A stretch of DNA of 64,000 bases from Argyresthia goedartella (lineage: Eukaryota; Arthropoda; Insecta; Lepidoptera; Argyresthiidae), in assembly GCA_949825045.1 (NCBI GenBank), contig OX463808.1, forward strand, positions 25,357,674 through 25,421,673, in the 5' to 3' direction. The position numbers and the translations under genes were made by a program. Under the pieces are notes generated by a model that saw nothing but the letters and a program-made list of their open reading frames with translations, did no database searches and was not told where the DNA came from. The stretch's first letter is position 1. Every line of letters starts with the position of its first letter. Shown here in pieces: positions 36,441 to 47,421 of the stretch.

Positions 36441-39400
36441 TTAGCACGCTAAACGCTTTCTTGCTTGTTTATTTTATGTTCTTACCTTTTCCAATTTGTT
36501 TGTGTTGGTTTTGTGCAACGGGAGAAACAAAAGCCATTCCGGATTGTACACCAACCATAAAATTTGTACTACAGTCGTATAGAAGCGACAATTTTAGTTT
36601 ACACACGAAATATCAACAATAGGGCAAAAAAATTCAAGGACACCAAACTGAGGAAACCATTTCTTGATAAATTAGCTCTAGACTAAACTCCGCAATCCCC
36701 ATCTGAAAATATAAAAATATTACTGAAATCTCTCTAAAAAACAGAATGCCCTTTATTTGTCCTCTGCAGCTTAGTTTTTTAATTATTTGTTGTTTCGTCG
36801 TTAAGTTGTCTGCCCTGTAAAACTCTCGAATGTCAATAATTTTTCCGTCAGTCAAAAACTCAGCTCTCAGTCAGAACATAAACAAATATTGATATTATTG
36901 TTTTTAAGTTTTTTTAATTAGTGAGATCTCAGATTAAAATCTCATCAGATCAAGTCTTATTGAAGTAAATCCTAGGCAAGCATGCCTAGCGTAATAAACG
37001 GGCTCAAGGTCCTCTCAGGGAGAAGAATAAACTACAAAACCTTTAACATTTCGGCAGCATTCATTCGTTGTGAGTTTCTATAGCTTTACAATTGATATTA
37101 TTTTGGACCTGTGCTAAATACGTAAAACTGTAAAACAATTAAATTAGTTCATCATTTTATAGTGAAGGGTTATTGTGACCATCTATTGCTCAATTTTTTA
37201 GAATGTTTTTGTTGTTATCAATGTTCAAGTTTTCACTTGAATTTCTTGTTATTTCCGTTTAGAAGCAACCAGCCGCAAGTACCTAACTATTCAAAAATTT
37301 TGATCATTTGACGTCACGAAGGGTGTAATTTAAAAAAAAAAAAACAGGAGATTATACACCTACGGGATAAAGCAAAGTTTCCTGTCAGGGGTGCGATATG
37401 GAATCCTAAACATAACGAAGGACTCCAGATGAGAAATTAAGACGGCGTCCGGAGTGCAGTGAGGGGTTTAAGCGCGCCCAAGACAAAAACCACTTTATCC
37501 CCGAGGAGTATAATCTACTTTTCTCGTACCTTCCGAGACAAACAAAAAGCAAGTCTACTAAAACTACATTTTATTAAAGTAAATTAAAGCTAAGGGCTAT
37601 AGTGACTTGCTTTACGTAAGGTTTGCATTATATATGCATGATGTGGCATTGTCGAGCAGGAGAAAAAGTAATTAGACATCTATCACTCGAAATATTCAAA
37701 TATGTTTCCTACAATAGGCTGAAATTTCATAAAATAAAATAAAAACAATACGTATATTTATTCAGCTTCGACATTTACTTGATTGATACTATGCAGTGAT
37801 ATTCAAAATTATCTTCAATCGTGCATCTAGACAAACTGATCAACCACCCTATACTTACCAATGCCGATATAACTAGTCCAGCGGTTTGTTGTTATAAGGG
37901 AACATCATAACCTGAGCAACTCACCGTTTACAGCAAAGATTATGCAGCTCTAGTGATAAATCCTAAGCGCAAATTTTCTACGCCACCGCACATTAATATT
38001 GATTGATGCGTCTGTATGCAAGAACCAGTGCTGGTCTATGCCATAATTTGTAGGTACTTACTTATCCACACCTCTTCTTCGGCTTGGTAGGGCTTCTTGT
38101 TCTGTGATTGCAATCTTCAGGTTCATTACAGAATAAGGGTGGTGATAGGTATATGTAAATCTGCAAGAAGATTCGTGGGTAGGTATTGATTTCGTGTAAC
38201 ATAACATGGATGCTTTTGATATATCATCAATGACACAAGAAATTTAACTAAAGTTGTCACCAAATAAATTGAAGTAACGTACTTCTGCTTATATATTAGC
38301 TGGATAATACATAATTAGAACATCATCATTTGTATATTCCCATACGGTTTTAAATTTTTCGTAATATTATACAATACGTAATTCCGAAAAAAACATCTCT
38401 TTCAATATAGCCACTCATCGTCCTTCAAGCTCCTTAAATTCGTCTGTTTCTTATCTCTGTCAAAAAGTATCATGAGTAGGTAATATATGTTCGGTGACGC
38501 GGGAGCTGGCGACAGCCCTGCCTCGACAAGTAGCGGAGCACGAGCGCAGGCGCGAGCCATCATCAGAATGTAGCATCGGCGGCGATTTTCCTACTTCAGA
38601 CATGGTAATGGCCGTAAAAACCACCGCCGAGGAAAAACTCACTGCATAAAAATATTGTATCCTTGCGGCTTATAAGACATATCCAGTTCTGAAAATCATA
38701 CGGAGCGCATTAACGGGCGGTTGGCGCGCATATTTTGCCTTACGGAGTGACTGCTAACGAATGCAAGGAGGATTTTAATGGCGCTAATGCGATTCTCGCA
38801 ATACACAAGCCCAAACACACATTAAATTATGCCTGCATAGCCAAATGGTATATTTAATTATATGTTAGCGGACATGGTCATAAAACTACATTGAGTACAA
38901 CCAATGATAGCTATTCTTAATAGGACATACCTGCCGGGCTAGAATCCCACATCTGTATGAATTCTTCGAAGCATCTAGGTACCGGTGGAGTGTGAATATT
39001 TTATTCAAAGCAGTAAAGTATCTACTGATTTCCTTACACTCAGACTTTGATTGACTGACGACTCCGGAGTGGTAAACGGAGATCAGAAAAACGGTTTCGG
39101 CAGGAAAACGATAAATGAGTTGGCTATGTGTAGAATTAAATTGTATGACATAATGGTAGCCAGTGACGAATACATAGAGCTTCATAGCAATTTAAAGGAT
39201 GGAGAAAATATCATAAATATTTATCTACTATCTATATATGTGTAAATCGTAAGACTACATGTTATTCTGATCTTATCCGATCATCCTTATAAGGAACAAA
39301 TATTGCTACTATCAAGAAAGTAATGGATATAACATCCTAATGAATATTCTGTTATGCTGTCGCTTTGTTAGTGTCATGTTTGTCCCATATAGAAAATATA

Positions 39401-41350
39401 ATAAGAAACATTCAATTACCTGTAAGTATTCGCCGTTATGTCGCGTCCCGTTCGCGGCCATCGTCGTAGGCTGCGCGCGCAAAAAATATAAAAAGCCGTA
39501 CTTCAAAGTAGATCCAAACGAGGATGCGATCATTAGAGCCATACCATAATCGACATATCCTGAATAGGTGGTGCAGAGCGCACGCGCGACGTGTTGCCGG
39601 TGTGCGTGCGCTTGCGCGATTTTTGTTCATTCATACCTACCCAGAAGTGACATGCGAAATATTTTTTAGCTCCAGCACAGTAAAGGCAGCCGCCATTTTC
39701 CGTTGGACTAGGCTCTTCGCGGCTTGTAGGTTGACATGGTGCCATGTGCACACTTCTTGTGGATCGATGATAATCACCTATAATCACATGTCACTAGTGG
39801 CTATTTGCCTTATACGCCTTAATTGCTAAAGTGGTAAAGCAAATCTAATTTTAGACTGCAATAAAATAAAGCCAGAATGCCACCGTGCCGGACGCCGGAC
39901 GTTCCGGTGGAGGATAAAACAACATGATCCCATCGACAAGCTATAAATATTCAATTATCGTTTAGAAAAAAAATGAATTAAGAAAACGATTTAAGTAAAT
40001 CGTGCGTCGTCGTGAGAACTCGCTGGGCGGGCGCTGTGATGGAGGTCGATTCCACAGGCCCTTTACAGATTTTGTCAAGATTCTTATTCATATAACCAAC
40101 CAACATTACTCGAAGAGCACGATGGTTATTTACCAAAATCCCTAGCAAGTGCGTAGCGACGAGAGACGTTCTAATATAAGTTAGTATTCAGAAAAGCCTA
40201 AAAAAATATGGCGCTTTTTGGCATTTCAGCTTCATCGCTGCGATTATTTAAGCATATCTCTAGGTTTCTTTACAGGTATAGCCTTTTCGTTTTGAACATT
40301 TAATACATAGTGTATGTAGTGTATGGGCTCAACCATTTGACCTGTGCGCTTTCTATTAAATTTAGAGTATATCTGTTATTTTAGATAATTAATTATTAAA
40401 TAAAACAAGGCAAATCAATAATTCTTCATTTATTTTCGAGATTGTCTAGGTTTCTGGAGTGCAGGTTGCCGCGTCGCGCCCGCTAAGTACACATAACGTG
40501 TCTCTTAGTTCTCCTAAATAATAAATCAAAACCACCAATAAAAGCAAAATTTTGAATTAGTTGGATATACCAAAACATAAATAACAATATGCCTATATAC
40601 AGCAAAAAACAGTGATAAAGTGTAATTTCGATAGATATTTGGGAATGTGATCGTTAAAATTCAAGCAAGCAATCAGTGAATCAAGTGCCGGAGAAAACAA
40701 GTGCCGAACCCAAGGCCAACCACTTTCTAAGACGTTTTCCAGCAACAGCGAGCGACTCCAATAGCTACGGCAATTTCGTAGTTGTCAACAGGGGATGGTG
40801 CATCGGTAATTCGGTACCTAACTTGCCTGATATACACGTGTCGAATTGAATCACTTATTCAAATACACACGTGTATTTTTTTTTGTCTTATATTTTTTAC
40901 CGGACTACATTTGTGACCGACATTGTGTGAAAAGGCGATTCTCAAGCAAGAGGTCCAGTGTTCAAATCTGGAGAAAAATAAATTGTTATTATCACAAATT
41001 TGAATGACTTACTACGGTTCGAGTAGCGTAACATGTGTGAACAGCTTTTCTCAAGCAAGATGTTGAGCATACAAAACTGCACCTACCTACTAAGTCACTG
41101 ACAGTGACGCCACGTACAATTAGACAAGAAGAACCCTTCTACAACATTAATTGCAAAGTCTGTTCACAAGTTATAAGAAGAGTTTATTTACTATAATCAC
41201 GGGTGTAAAAATCCATTTCACTATCTATGTCTAAACATAACTGCAACTAAATACCGGAAAGAAGAATTAATTAAGAAAGCTTAATTAAAAAAACGAAGCA
41301 GTATACACAAACTGTCTACCTACTCATTCATACCGCTCGCCCAGTCAAGA
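36441..41350. other. unassigned intergenic DNA with two GC-rich patches
   Basis: GC-rich patches at about 38490-38590 and 39430-39620 stand out; the latter includes the YY1-like GCCGCCATTTT near 39689. E-box palindromes CACGTG occur near 40846 and 40875. No gene, repeat or RNA was identified. Confidence 0.3.
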
Positions 41351-41354
41351 TAAG

Positions 41355-41815
41355 CCACCAGGAAAACCAGGACCACCATTGGAAGAAGTATTGAAAATAG
41401 CAAAACAAGAAATTTCAACCATAACTGAATCAGACTTCGTGATAGTTCTTGGAGGAACCAATGACAGATCCATACCGGTTCCAATATGGTCTACAATGTT
41501 GGATTAATACAGCCACCAAAACAAAAACCATCGTTTGCGAAGTCCCATATAACAGACATTTAAACCCCAAGAAATGAAATTATTAACTAAGATTTATATG
41601 AAGCCAACACAAGAATCTTTCATTCATACATATGAACTATCAAGGACCCGGGACAAGTCAAAGAGTCTTAGATAAAACACTATCAAGAGTTATACTACAA
41701 GAAACACTAAGAATAGATGACGGAAAAAAGATATCAAGCAACACAATATTGGAAGCCAAAATTAATGGTCGAAAACAGTACTCAAACTGAAAACTTTACC
41801 GTGAACGCAAGGAAC
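41355..41815 (+). pseudogene. decayed CR1-like LINE, ORF1 esterase-like region
   Basis: The frame reads PPGKPGPPLEEVLKIAKQEI and then DFVIVLGGTND before a stop near 41505. A hydrophobic strand leading to GxND is typical of the SGNH-hydrolase-like esterase found in ORF1 of some CR1-group LINEs. Downstream sequence is full of stops. The Gypsy element interrupts this LINE at 41815/41816, and the LINE resumes on the same strand at 48206. It is an old, dead copy. Confidence 0.6.
41812..41815. repeat. 4-bp target duplication GAAC, left copy
   Basis: GAAC directly precedes the TGTTACG terminus and is repeated at 48206-48209. Confidence 0.8.
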
Positions 41816-42114
41816 TGTTACGCCGGTAGGTTAGGTCAAAAACTTTGAATGTCAATTTCAGTGCTTTAGAGGCGTTTTCAGCAGGCTGAAAAGTCATTTC
41901 AGGCCGTTTCAGAAGTTGCTCTATCACATATCTAAAGATCGAAATTTCACCCAAGTTGCCGTCGTTTTCAGGCGCCTGAAACATGTTTTCAGTCCGTTTC
42001 AGGGCACCTTCTATCAGATGACGCCATAACCTGAAAACCCGTTTTCAGGCGTTTTCAGGACCCCTTATGGGCCTCTGAAGCACAAATCGTTATATGGCGA
42101 AATATCCGGTAGGA

Positions 42115-42316
42115 GTGACAGAGATAGCACTACTAGAACGAGATAGCTATACTCGGAACATTCGAGAAGTGTGTGACAGAGATAGCACTACTAGAAAGAG
42201 ATAGCTATACTCGGAACATTCGAGAAGGGAGTGACAGAGAGAGTGCACCATTAGAGAGAGACATATATGGTCTCGAATGTTCTCGGCCCGCACGCTGGTC
42301 CTTACTAGAATATTCG
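42115..42316 (+). promoter_or_regulatory. heat-shock elements in the LTR enhancer repeats
   Basis: GGAACATTCGAGAAG at 42155-42169 and 42213-42227 is a perfect nGAAnnTTCnnGAAn element, one in each of the first two 58-bp units. The third unit has CGAATGTTCT (GAA 42275, TTC 42280), and AGAATATTCG follows (GAA 42308, TTC 42313). The TATA box is 40 to 200 bp downstream. The 3' LTR repeats all of these 5,587 bp further on. Confidence 0.7.
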
Positions 42317-42356
42317 CGATATGTGTGGACAATGTGTCCAGAGCAGCTCCGCGGGA

Positions 42357-42364
42357 TATAAAAG
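42357..42364 (+). promoter_or_regulatory. TATA box of the 5' LTR
   Basis: TATAAAAG in a GC-rich setting, with an initiator-like TTTAGTT about 30 bp downstream. The copy in the 3' LTR is at 47944-47951. Confidence 0.75.
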
Positions 42365-42620
42365 GCGCCGACGGCCGGCACGAGTTTAGTTACATTTTAA
42401 CTGCGATCGAGTGCTAGTACAAGGATAATCGGAGAGAAAGTCTCTTCGTGTGAATAGTGAGTGCATAATTAGTGAAATAGTGTGTGTGTTTTAATTAGTG
42501 GATTTTAAGTACAGTTCGTGTGAATTGTAAGTGCGTAATTTGGGTAATAAAGTGAGTGTTTTATTTAGTGGATTAATTCGTGCTTTTCTATCAAATACGA
42601 ACCCCCACGCTCGTAACATT

Positions 42621-42638
42621 TGGTGTCAGAAGTGGGAT
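42621..42638 (+). other. primer binding site, tRNA-Leu
   Basis: TGGTGTCAGAAGTGGGAT starts 2 bases after the LTR. It is complementary over 18 bases to the 3' end of animal tRNA-Leu, including the CCA. It primes minus-strand DNA synthesis. Confidence 0.9.
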
Positions 42639-42643
42639 AGAAA

Positions 42644-43810
42644 ATGCCGTTAATGCCACGAGAAACCGAGCCAAAAGGAGTGACGACGCGAAGCCAAACG
42701 TCTGGGTCTGGAGACTCGATGCCTGGTACGTCGGAATCACCTGCTCCAGCTGCACAAGGAGTAGACCTCAACGTTATCTTCGTCCTCCTAAAGGAACAAG
42801 CGAGAGAGCTAAAGGAACAGGCCAGGAAACAGGAAGAACAGTCTCTAATCCTCCAGAATGAGCTTAGGGAACAAAAAGATCACCAGGAGGTACAGGCACG
42901 AATGCTTCGTGAGGTACATGAGTCCACGACCGAATGGAAGAGAGAGTTGTTCGAGGTCCAGGAAAAACTGGCCGATATGGATGAAAAACTGGAGAGTCGA
43001 GTCCATGATGTCGATAAAAAAATTGAGACCTGTGAGAGCCGTCTCCAAAAACTTGAGATCAAAGTGGCTAATGGTCCAAGTACCTATATACCCGACGCAT
43101 CGGTGTCCGGAGGCGGCAGGTTCAAAGTGCCCCCCTTTGACGGTAGCTCATCGTGGACTGCCTATAAGCTGCAGTTCGAGTCTGTTTCCCAGGCTAATGG
43201 TTGGAGTAAGGAGCAAGCCAGGACAGCACTGACGTTGGCGCTGCGCGACGAGGCTCTTACCATACTAGAGGCTCTAGGAAACGACCGGACGTACGACCGC
43301 CTTCTAGAAGCCTTGGAGGCACGATACGGTGACAGTCACCTGGAGCACGTGTACCGAGCTCAGTTAAAGGACAGGACACAAGGACGTAACGAGTCCTTAC
43401 AACAGTGGGCCCTGGAAATCGAGAAGTTGGTTAGGAAGGCCTATCAACGTACGTCAGCATCCTTTGTGGACAGTATGCTGGTGCAGGCCTTCATCGATGG
43501 GATCCGGGATCTGGAAGTGAGGGCAGCCGTGCGATTGGGACATCATGGCAGCCTAAAGGATGCAGTAGCCCACGCTCTCGAGGTGGAAGCTGTACGACAG
43601 GATCCATCCAGGCCTTTCAGTGTGCGAGAAGTGTCGACTACGAAGCCAGTAGATTTCCGCCGCGAATTTGGGCCACGTTGCTACCATTGTGGAGAACGTG
43701 GTCACCTGCAGTCAGGCTGTCCAAAAAGGATTAGGAGGGACAGAGACCCCGCTCTAATGGCGAGGAAAATAGGCTCTGTGGAGTCAGAGCCCCAACAGGG
43801 AAACGAATAA
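42644..43810 (+). CDS. gag: Gag capsid/nucleocapsid protein of the Gypsy element
   Basis: Gag would assemble the cytoplasmic particle and package element RNA. The ATG at 42644, six bases after the primer site, gives 388 residues. A Ser/Pro-rich start is followed by a long coiled coil (about residues 45-140; heptads rich in E, Q, K, L). The retrotransposon capsid domain comes next (about 150-315; PPFDGSSSWTAYK, then a helical LLEALEARYGD region). A single CCHC zinc knuckle, CYHCGERGHLQSGC, lies at 346-359. The stop is at 43808-43810. Pol is in the -1 frame and its open frame overlaps the last ~76 bases (from 43735). The frame is intact. Confidence 0.95.
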   Translation: MPLMPRETEPKGVTTRSQTSGSGDSMPGTSESPAPAAQGVDLNVIFVLLKEQARELKEQARKQEEQSLILQNELREQKDHQEVQARMLREVHESTTEWKRELFEVQEKLADMDEKLESRVHDVDKKIETCESRLQKLEIKVANGPSTYIPDASVSGGGRFKVPPFDGSSSWTAYKLQFESVSQANGWSKEQARTALTLALRDEALTILEALGNDRTYDRLLEALEARYGDSHLEHVYRAQLKDRTQGRNESLQQWALEIEKLVRKAYQRTSASFVDSMLVQAFIDGIRDLEVRAAVRLGHHGSLKDAVAHALEVEAVRQDPSRPFSVREVSTTKPVDFRREFGPRCYHCGERGHLQSGCPKRIRRDRDPALMARKIGSVESEPQQGNE

Positions 43811-43821
43811 AAGCCAGGACT

Positions 43822-46800
43822 ATGGGACGAGTGCTGGCTGGCGGTCGAAATGTCCCAATTATGATCTCACAGGCAAACGACGGGAATAGTCTGGTTGTCA
43901 ATGGAGAAATCTGTGGAATACCATGTCTCCTTACCATAGACACCGGAGCTTCTCGGACTGTGATCAGCTCTCGGCTACTGAGACACCTGACCAGAGATCA
44001 TCTAGTCCGACTTAGGCATCTCCAGCTGCAAACTGCTACCGGCCAGTACATTTCCGTCCAAGGAGAACGAGAGTTAGCTGTGAAAATAGGTGAAAAAGAA
44101 TACTGGCATAAAGTGATCGTTGCTAACATCGTCGACGACTGCATTATTGGATTGGATTTTATGAGGAGACATGACTGTAAAATCGACTTGAAGGTTGGAG
44201 TTCTAAAGTTTGGAGTTGATGAGATTCCTATACAAGGTGGAGTAAATGGAAATGTTTACTGTACCAGGAGAACCATTCTTCAACCAAGGTCACAGGTTTT
44301 AGTTCCAGTGAAATTGCCGAACTCCACAAGGCCACAATCTCACCGCTGTGTTGTGGTAGAGAGGTTGGATGCTGATAAACCGTGGATAACAGCCCGTACA
44401 ATGGTAACCACGGCATCTACAGCATTTGTAAGGATCCTTAACCCAAGCGACACGGAATGCGTTCTCAATAAAGGAACGCTGGTCGGATCATGCCAAGAAA
44501 TTTCTTGGATAAGAGGCTGCCGAGAATCTGAGGTAAACGTGAAACCTGGTCATGTTAAGCCTTCAATGGATGTTGAAAAATTACTAAATGACTCCAGGGA
44601 GCACCTTACCGAGGAGGAATTCCTTAAGGCGCGTAGCTTACTGCTACGATATCGCAACGTCTTTTCTTCGCATGATGATGACATTGGAAGAACTGGAGTG
44701 GTTCAGCATGAGATCGACACTGGGGAAACTATGCCTATCCGACAGCGCCCTCGAAGAGTTCCAGTAGCTCGGGAGAAGGAGGTTGAGGGCATGATCGAGG
44801 AAATGCAAAGAAGCGGCGTTATTGAACCTTCAACAAGCCCGTGGTGTTCTCCCGTAGTTTTGGTTAAGAAGAAGGACGGCACCATGAGATTCTGTATTGA
44901 CTACCGTCGACTTAATGATGTAACCAAGAAGGACAGTTATCCACTTCCACGAATCGACGACACTTTAGACACATTGAACGGAATGAAATGGTTTTCAACG
45001 TTGGATCTGAAAAGTGGCTATTGGCAAGTCGAAATCAAGGACAAGGATAAGGAGAAAACGGCCTTCTCTACTGGCAAGGGACTCTGGCAGTTCAATGTTA
45101 TGCCATTTGGACTGTGTAATGCACCAGCCACATTTGAGAGATTAATGGAACAAATATTAGCTGGACTTCTAGGAGAAACTTGCTTGGTCTATTTGGATGA
45201 CATCATTATCATTGGTAGAGACTTCAACGACCACTTGAATAAATTGGAGCAGGTGCTAGGCAAACTACGAGGGGCAAATCTGAAACTCAGTCCGAAGAAA
45301 TGCTCGTTTTTCAAACGTAAAGTGAATTACTTGGGACACGTGATTTCGAAGGACGGCATCCAGACAGATCCTGAGAAGATTAGCGCCGTGAAGGATTGGC
45401 CGACGCCAAAAGACAAGACTGCAGTACGTGCCTTTTTGGGGCTTTGTTCATACTACAGACGTTTTGTGAAGAACTTCTCGGATATAGCAAAGCCTTTGCA
45501 TCAACTAACGGAAGAAAAGCGATCATTTGACTGGAACGAACAATGTGAGTCAAGTTTCAACGAGCTTAAAGGAAGACTTTGTGAAACGCCAATATTGGGG
45601 TATCCAGACCCGGACGAGGACTTCATTGTGGATACAGATGCTAGTAATACTGGAATTGGAGGTGTCTTGTCGCAAAAGAAAGGAGATAACGAAGTTGTGA
45701 TTGCATATTTCAGTAAGTCATTGTCAAAACCAGAGAGGAATTACTGTGTAACTCGGAGGGAATTGCTAGCAGTTGTCAAGACGTTACAACATTTCAGCAA
45801 ATACCTGCTGGGAAAAAAGTTTCGTATCAGAACTGACCATGCTGCTTTAAAGTGGTTGCTAGAATTTAAAAACCCCGAGGGACAAGTGGCGAGATGGATT
45901 GAACAACTGCAGGAGTATGATTTCATCATCGAACACCGTAGTGGGAAATCACATGGAAATGCTGACGCCCTATCACGTAGACCTTGTGCGGACGACTGTA
46001 AACATTGCTCAAGACAAGAAGGCAAGGAATGTGTTCGAATAATAAGAACTGATACGGTTAGCGACGAGTGGAGTGATGAAATCATGCAGCAAGCGCAACA
46101 AGAGGACCCTGACGTGAGACCCATTTTTGATTGGATTAATGCTGGCGCACCTAAACCAAGATGGTGTGATGTAGCTCCTATGAGTGCGGTAACAAAAAGC
46201 TACTGGGCACAATGGGATAGCTTGGTTATGCATAATGGCGTTCTATGTAGAAAATGGGAATCAACAAATGGGAAGGATGCTCACCTGCAAGTCGTTGTCC
46301 CAAAGAAAAGGGTGAAAGATGTTTTGAGAATATTTCACGATGGAATATCCGGTGGACACCTTGGAGTAAAAAGGACCCTAATGAAAATTCGGCAACGCTT
46401 TTATTGGATTCACTGCCGAGAAGATGTTGAAAATTGGTGTAAACGATGCACTAACTGTGCATCAGTCAAGGGACCGCATACCCGTAGCCGAGGAACACTC
46501 AAGTTGTACAACGTGGGAGCCCCTTGGGAAAGGGTTGCATTAGATGTCGCAGGACCATTCCCAGCATCGGACTCCGGAAACAAGTACATTCTTGTCGTGA
46601 TGGATTACTTCACGAAGTGGCCTGAAGTATTTGCCATTCCTAATCAAGAAGCGGTAACCATAGCTGAAAAGTTAGTGAACGAAGTATTCTGCCGGTTTGG
46701 GGTACCACTCGAAATCCACAGTGATCAAGGAAGAAACTTCGAGTCTGCGGTCTTTCAGGAGACTTGTCGCATAATGGGAATTCATAAGACGAGGACTACG

Positions 46801-47421
46801 GCGTATCATCCACAGTCAGATGGAATGGTTGAGAGATTTAACCAGACACTGGAGGGACATCTAGCCAAGGTCGTTGAGAGCCATCAAAAAGATTGGGATC
46901 GGCATATCCCCCTCTTCCTATTGTCTTATAGGTCGGCAACTCACGAAAGTATGGCGGTTACTCCATCGTATGCGAATTTTGGAAGAGAACTCCGTCTGCC
47001 TGCAGATCTCCTGACTGGACGTCCGCCTGATACACCAAGGACCATCACGGAATATGCAAGTGATTTGCGGGCTCGGATTGATGATGTTCATAGCCTGGTA
47101 CGTGAACACGGGCTCCATGCTAGCATAAAGATGAAAACCCGATATGACCGGAAGTCTTATCAAGTGGGGTTTGAGGAAGGTTCGTTGGTGTGGCTACATA
47201 ACCCTATGCGACGAGTAGGAAAGTCCCCGAAACTATCTCCGAATTGGGAAGGGCCTTACAAGGTAGTCACCAAAATAAACGACGTCACGTATCGAATCCA
47301 GCGGAATCCTCGTAGTCCGAGCAAGATTGTTCATGTTGACCGGCTGGCCAGATACCACGGAAATAATGATGCTCGGGACGAGCATGTCTTAGGAGGGGGT
47401 AGTGTTACGCCGGTAGGTTAG
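43822..47421 (+). CDS. pol: Pol polyprotein of the Gypsy element (PR-RT-RH-IN)
   Basis: 1,199 residues from the ATG at 43822, 11 bases past the gag stop. Aspartic protease: DTGA at 40-43. Reverse transcriptase: YPLPRIDDTLD, FSTLDLKSGYWQ, and YLDD at 457-460. RNase H: DTDAS around 604-608, RRELLAVV, RTDHAALKWL. Integrase: an HHCC zinc region (HDGISGGHLG to CKRCTNC), then catalytic D908, D968 and E1004 with exactly 35 residues between the last two (DD35E). A GPY/F-type module WEGPYKVV lies near the C-terminus. No chromodomain is seen. The stop lies 16 bases inside the 3' LTR, so the last six residues are LTR-encoded. All domains are unbroken and the key residues present. Confidence 0.96.
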   Translation: MGRVLAGGRNVPIMISQANDGNSLVVNGEICGIPCLLTIDTGASRTVISSRLLRHLTRDHLVRLRHLQLQTATGQYISVQGERELAVKIGEKEYWHKVIVANIVDDCIIGLDFMRRHDCKIDLKVGVLKFGVDEIPIQGGVNGNVYCTRRTILQPRSQVLVPVKLPNSTRPQSHRCVVVERLDADKPWITARTMVTTASTAFVRILNPSDTECVLNKGTLVGSCQEISWIRGCRESEVNVKPGHVKPSMDVEKLLNDSREHLTEEEFLKARSLLLRYRNVFSSHDDDIGRTGVVQHEIDTGETMPIRQRPRRVPVAREKEVEGMIEEMQRSGVIEPSTSPWCSPVVLVKKKDGTMRFCIDYRRLNDVTKKDSYPLPRIDDTLDTLNGMKWFSTLDLKSGYWQVEIKDKDKEKTAFSTGKGLWQFNVMPFGLCNAPATFERLMEQILAGLLGETCLVYLDDIIIIGRDFNDHLNKLEQVLGKLRGANLKLSPKKCSFFKRKVNYLGHVISKDGIQTDPEKISAVKDWPTPKDKTAVRAFLGLCSYYRRFVKNFSDIAKPLHQLTEEKRSFDWNEQCESSFNELKGRLCETPILGYPDPDEDFIVDTDASNTGIGGVLSQKKGDNEVVIAYFSKSLSKPERNYCVTRRELLAVVKTLQHFSKYLLGKKFRIRTDHAALKWLLEFKNPEGQVARWIEQLQEYDFIIEHRSGKSHGNADALSRRPCADDCKHCSRQEGKECVRIIRTDTVSDEWSDEIMQQAQQEDPDVRPIFDWINAGAPKPRWCDVAPMSAVTKSYWAQWDSLVMHNGVLCRKWESTNGKDAHLQVVVPKKRVKDVLRIFHDGISGGHLGVKRTLMKIRQRFYWIHCREDVENWCKRCTNCASVKGPHTRSRGTLKLYNVGAPWERVALDVAGPFPASDSGNKYILVVMDYFTKWPEVFAIPNQEAVTIAEKLVNEVFCRFGVPLEIHSDQGRNFESAVFQETCRIMGIHKTRTTAYHPQSDGMVERFNQTLEGHLAKVVESHQKDWDRHIPLFLLSYRSATHESMAVTPSYANFGRELRLPADLLTGRPPDTPRTITEYASDLRARIDDVHSLVREHGLHASIKMKTRYDRKSYQVGFEEGSLVWLHNPMRRVGKSPKLSPNWEGPYKVVTKINDVTYRIQRNPRSPSKIVHVDRLARYHGNNDARDEHVLGGGSVTPVG
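47391..47402 (+). other. polypurine tract
   Basis: AGGAGGGGGTAG directly abuts the 3' LTR and would prime plus-strand DNA synthesis. It lies inside the pol frame. Confidence 0.8.

Larger units (their letters stand above)
41816..42618 (+). repeat. 5' LTR of the Gypsy element (803 bp)
   Basis: U3 begins with a block (41853-42060) holding about eleven TTTCAG/CTGAAA motifs, including the perfect palindrome TTTCAGGCGCCTGAAA (41966-41981). Three 58-bp tandem units follow, at 42115, 42173 and 42231. TATAAAAG lies at 42357-42364, with a probable start near 42388. The downstream part has a 70-bp tandem duplication (TTCGTGTGAAT at 42445 and 42515) and AATAAA at 42546-42551. Confidence 0.97.
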
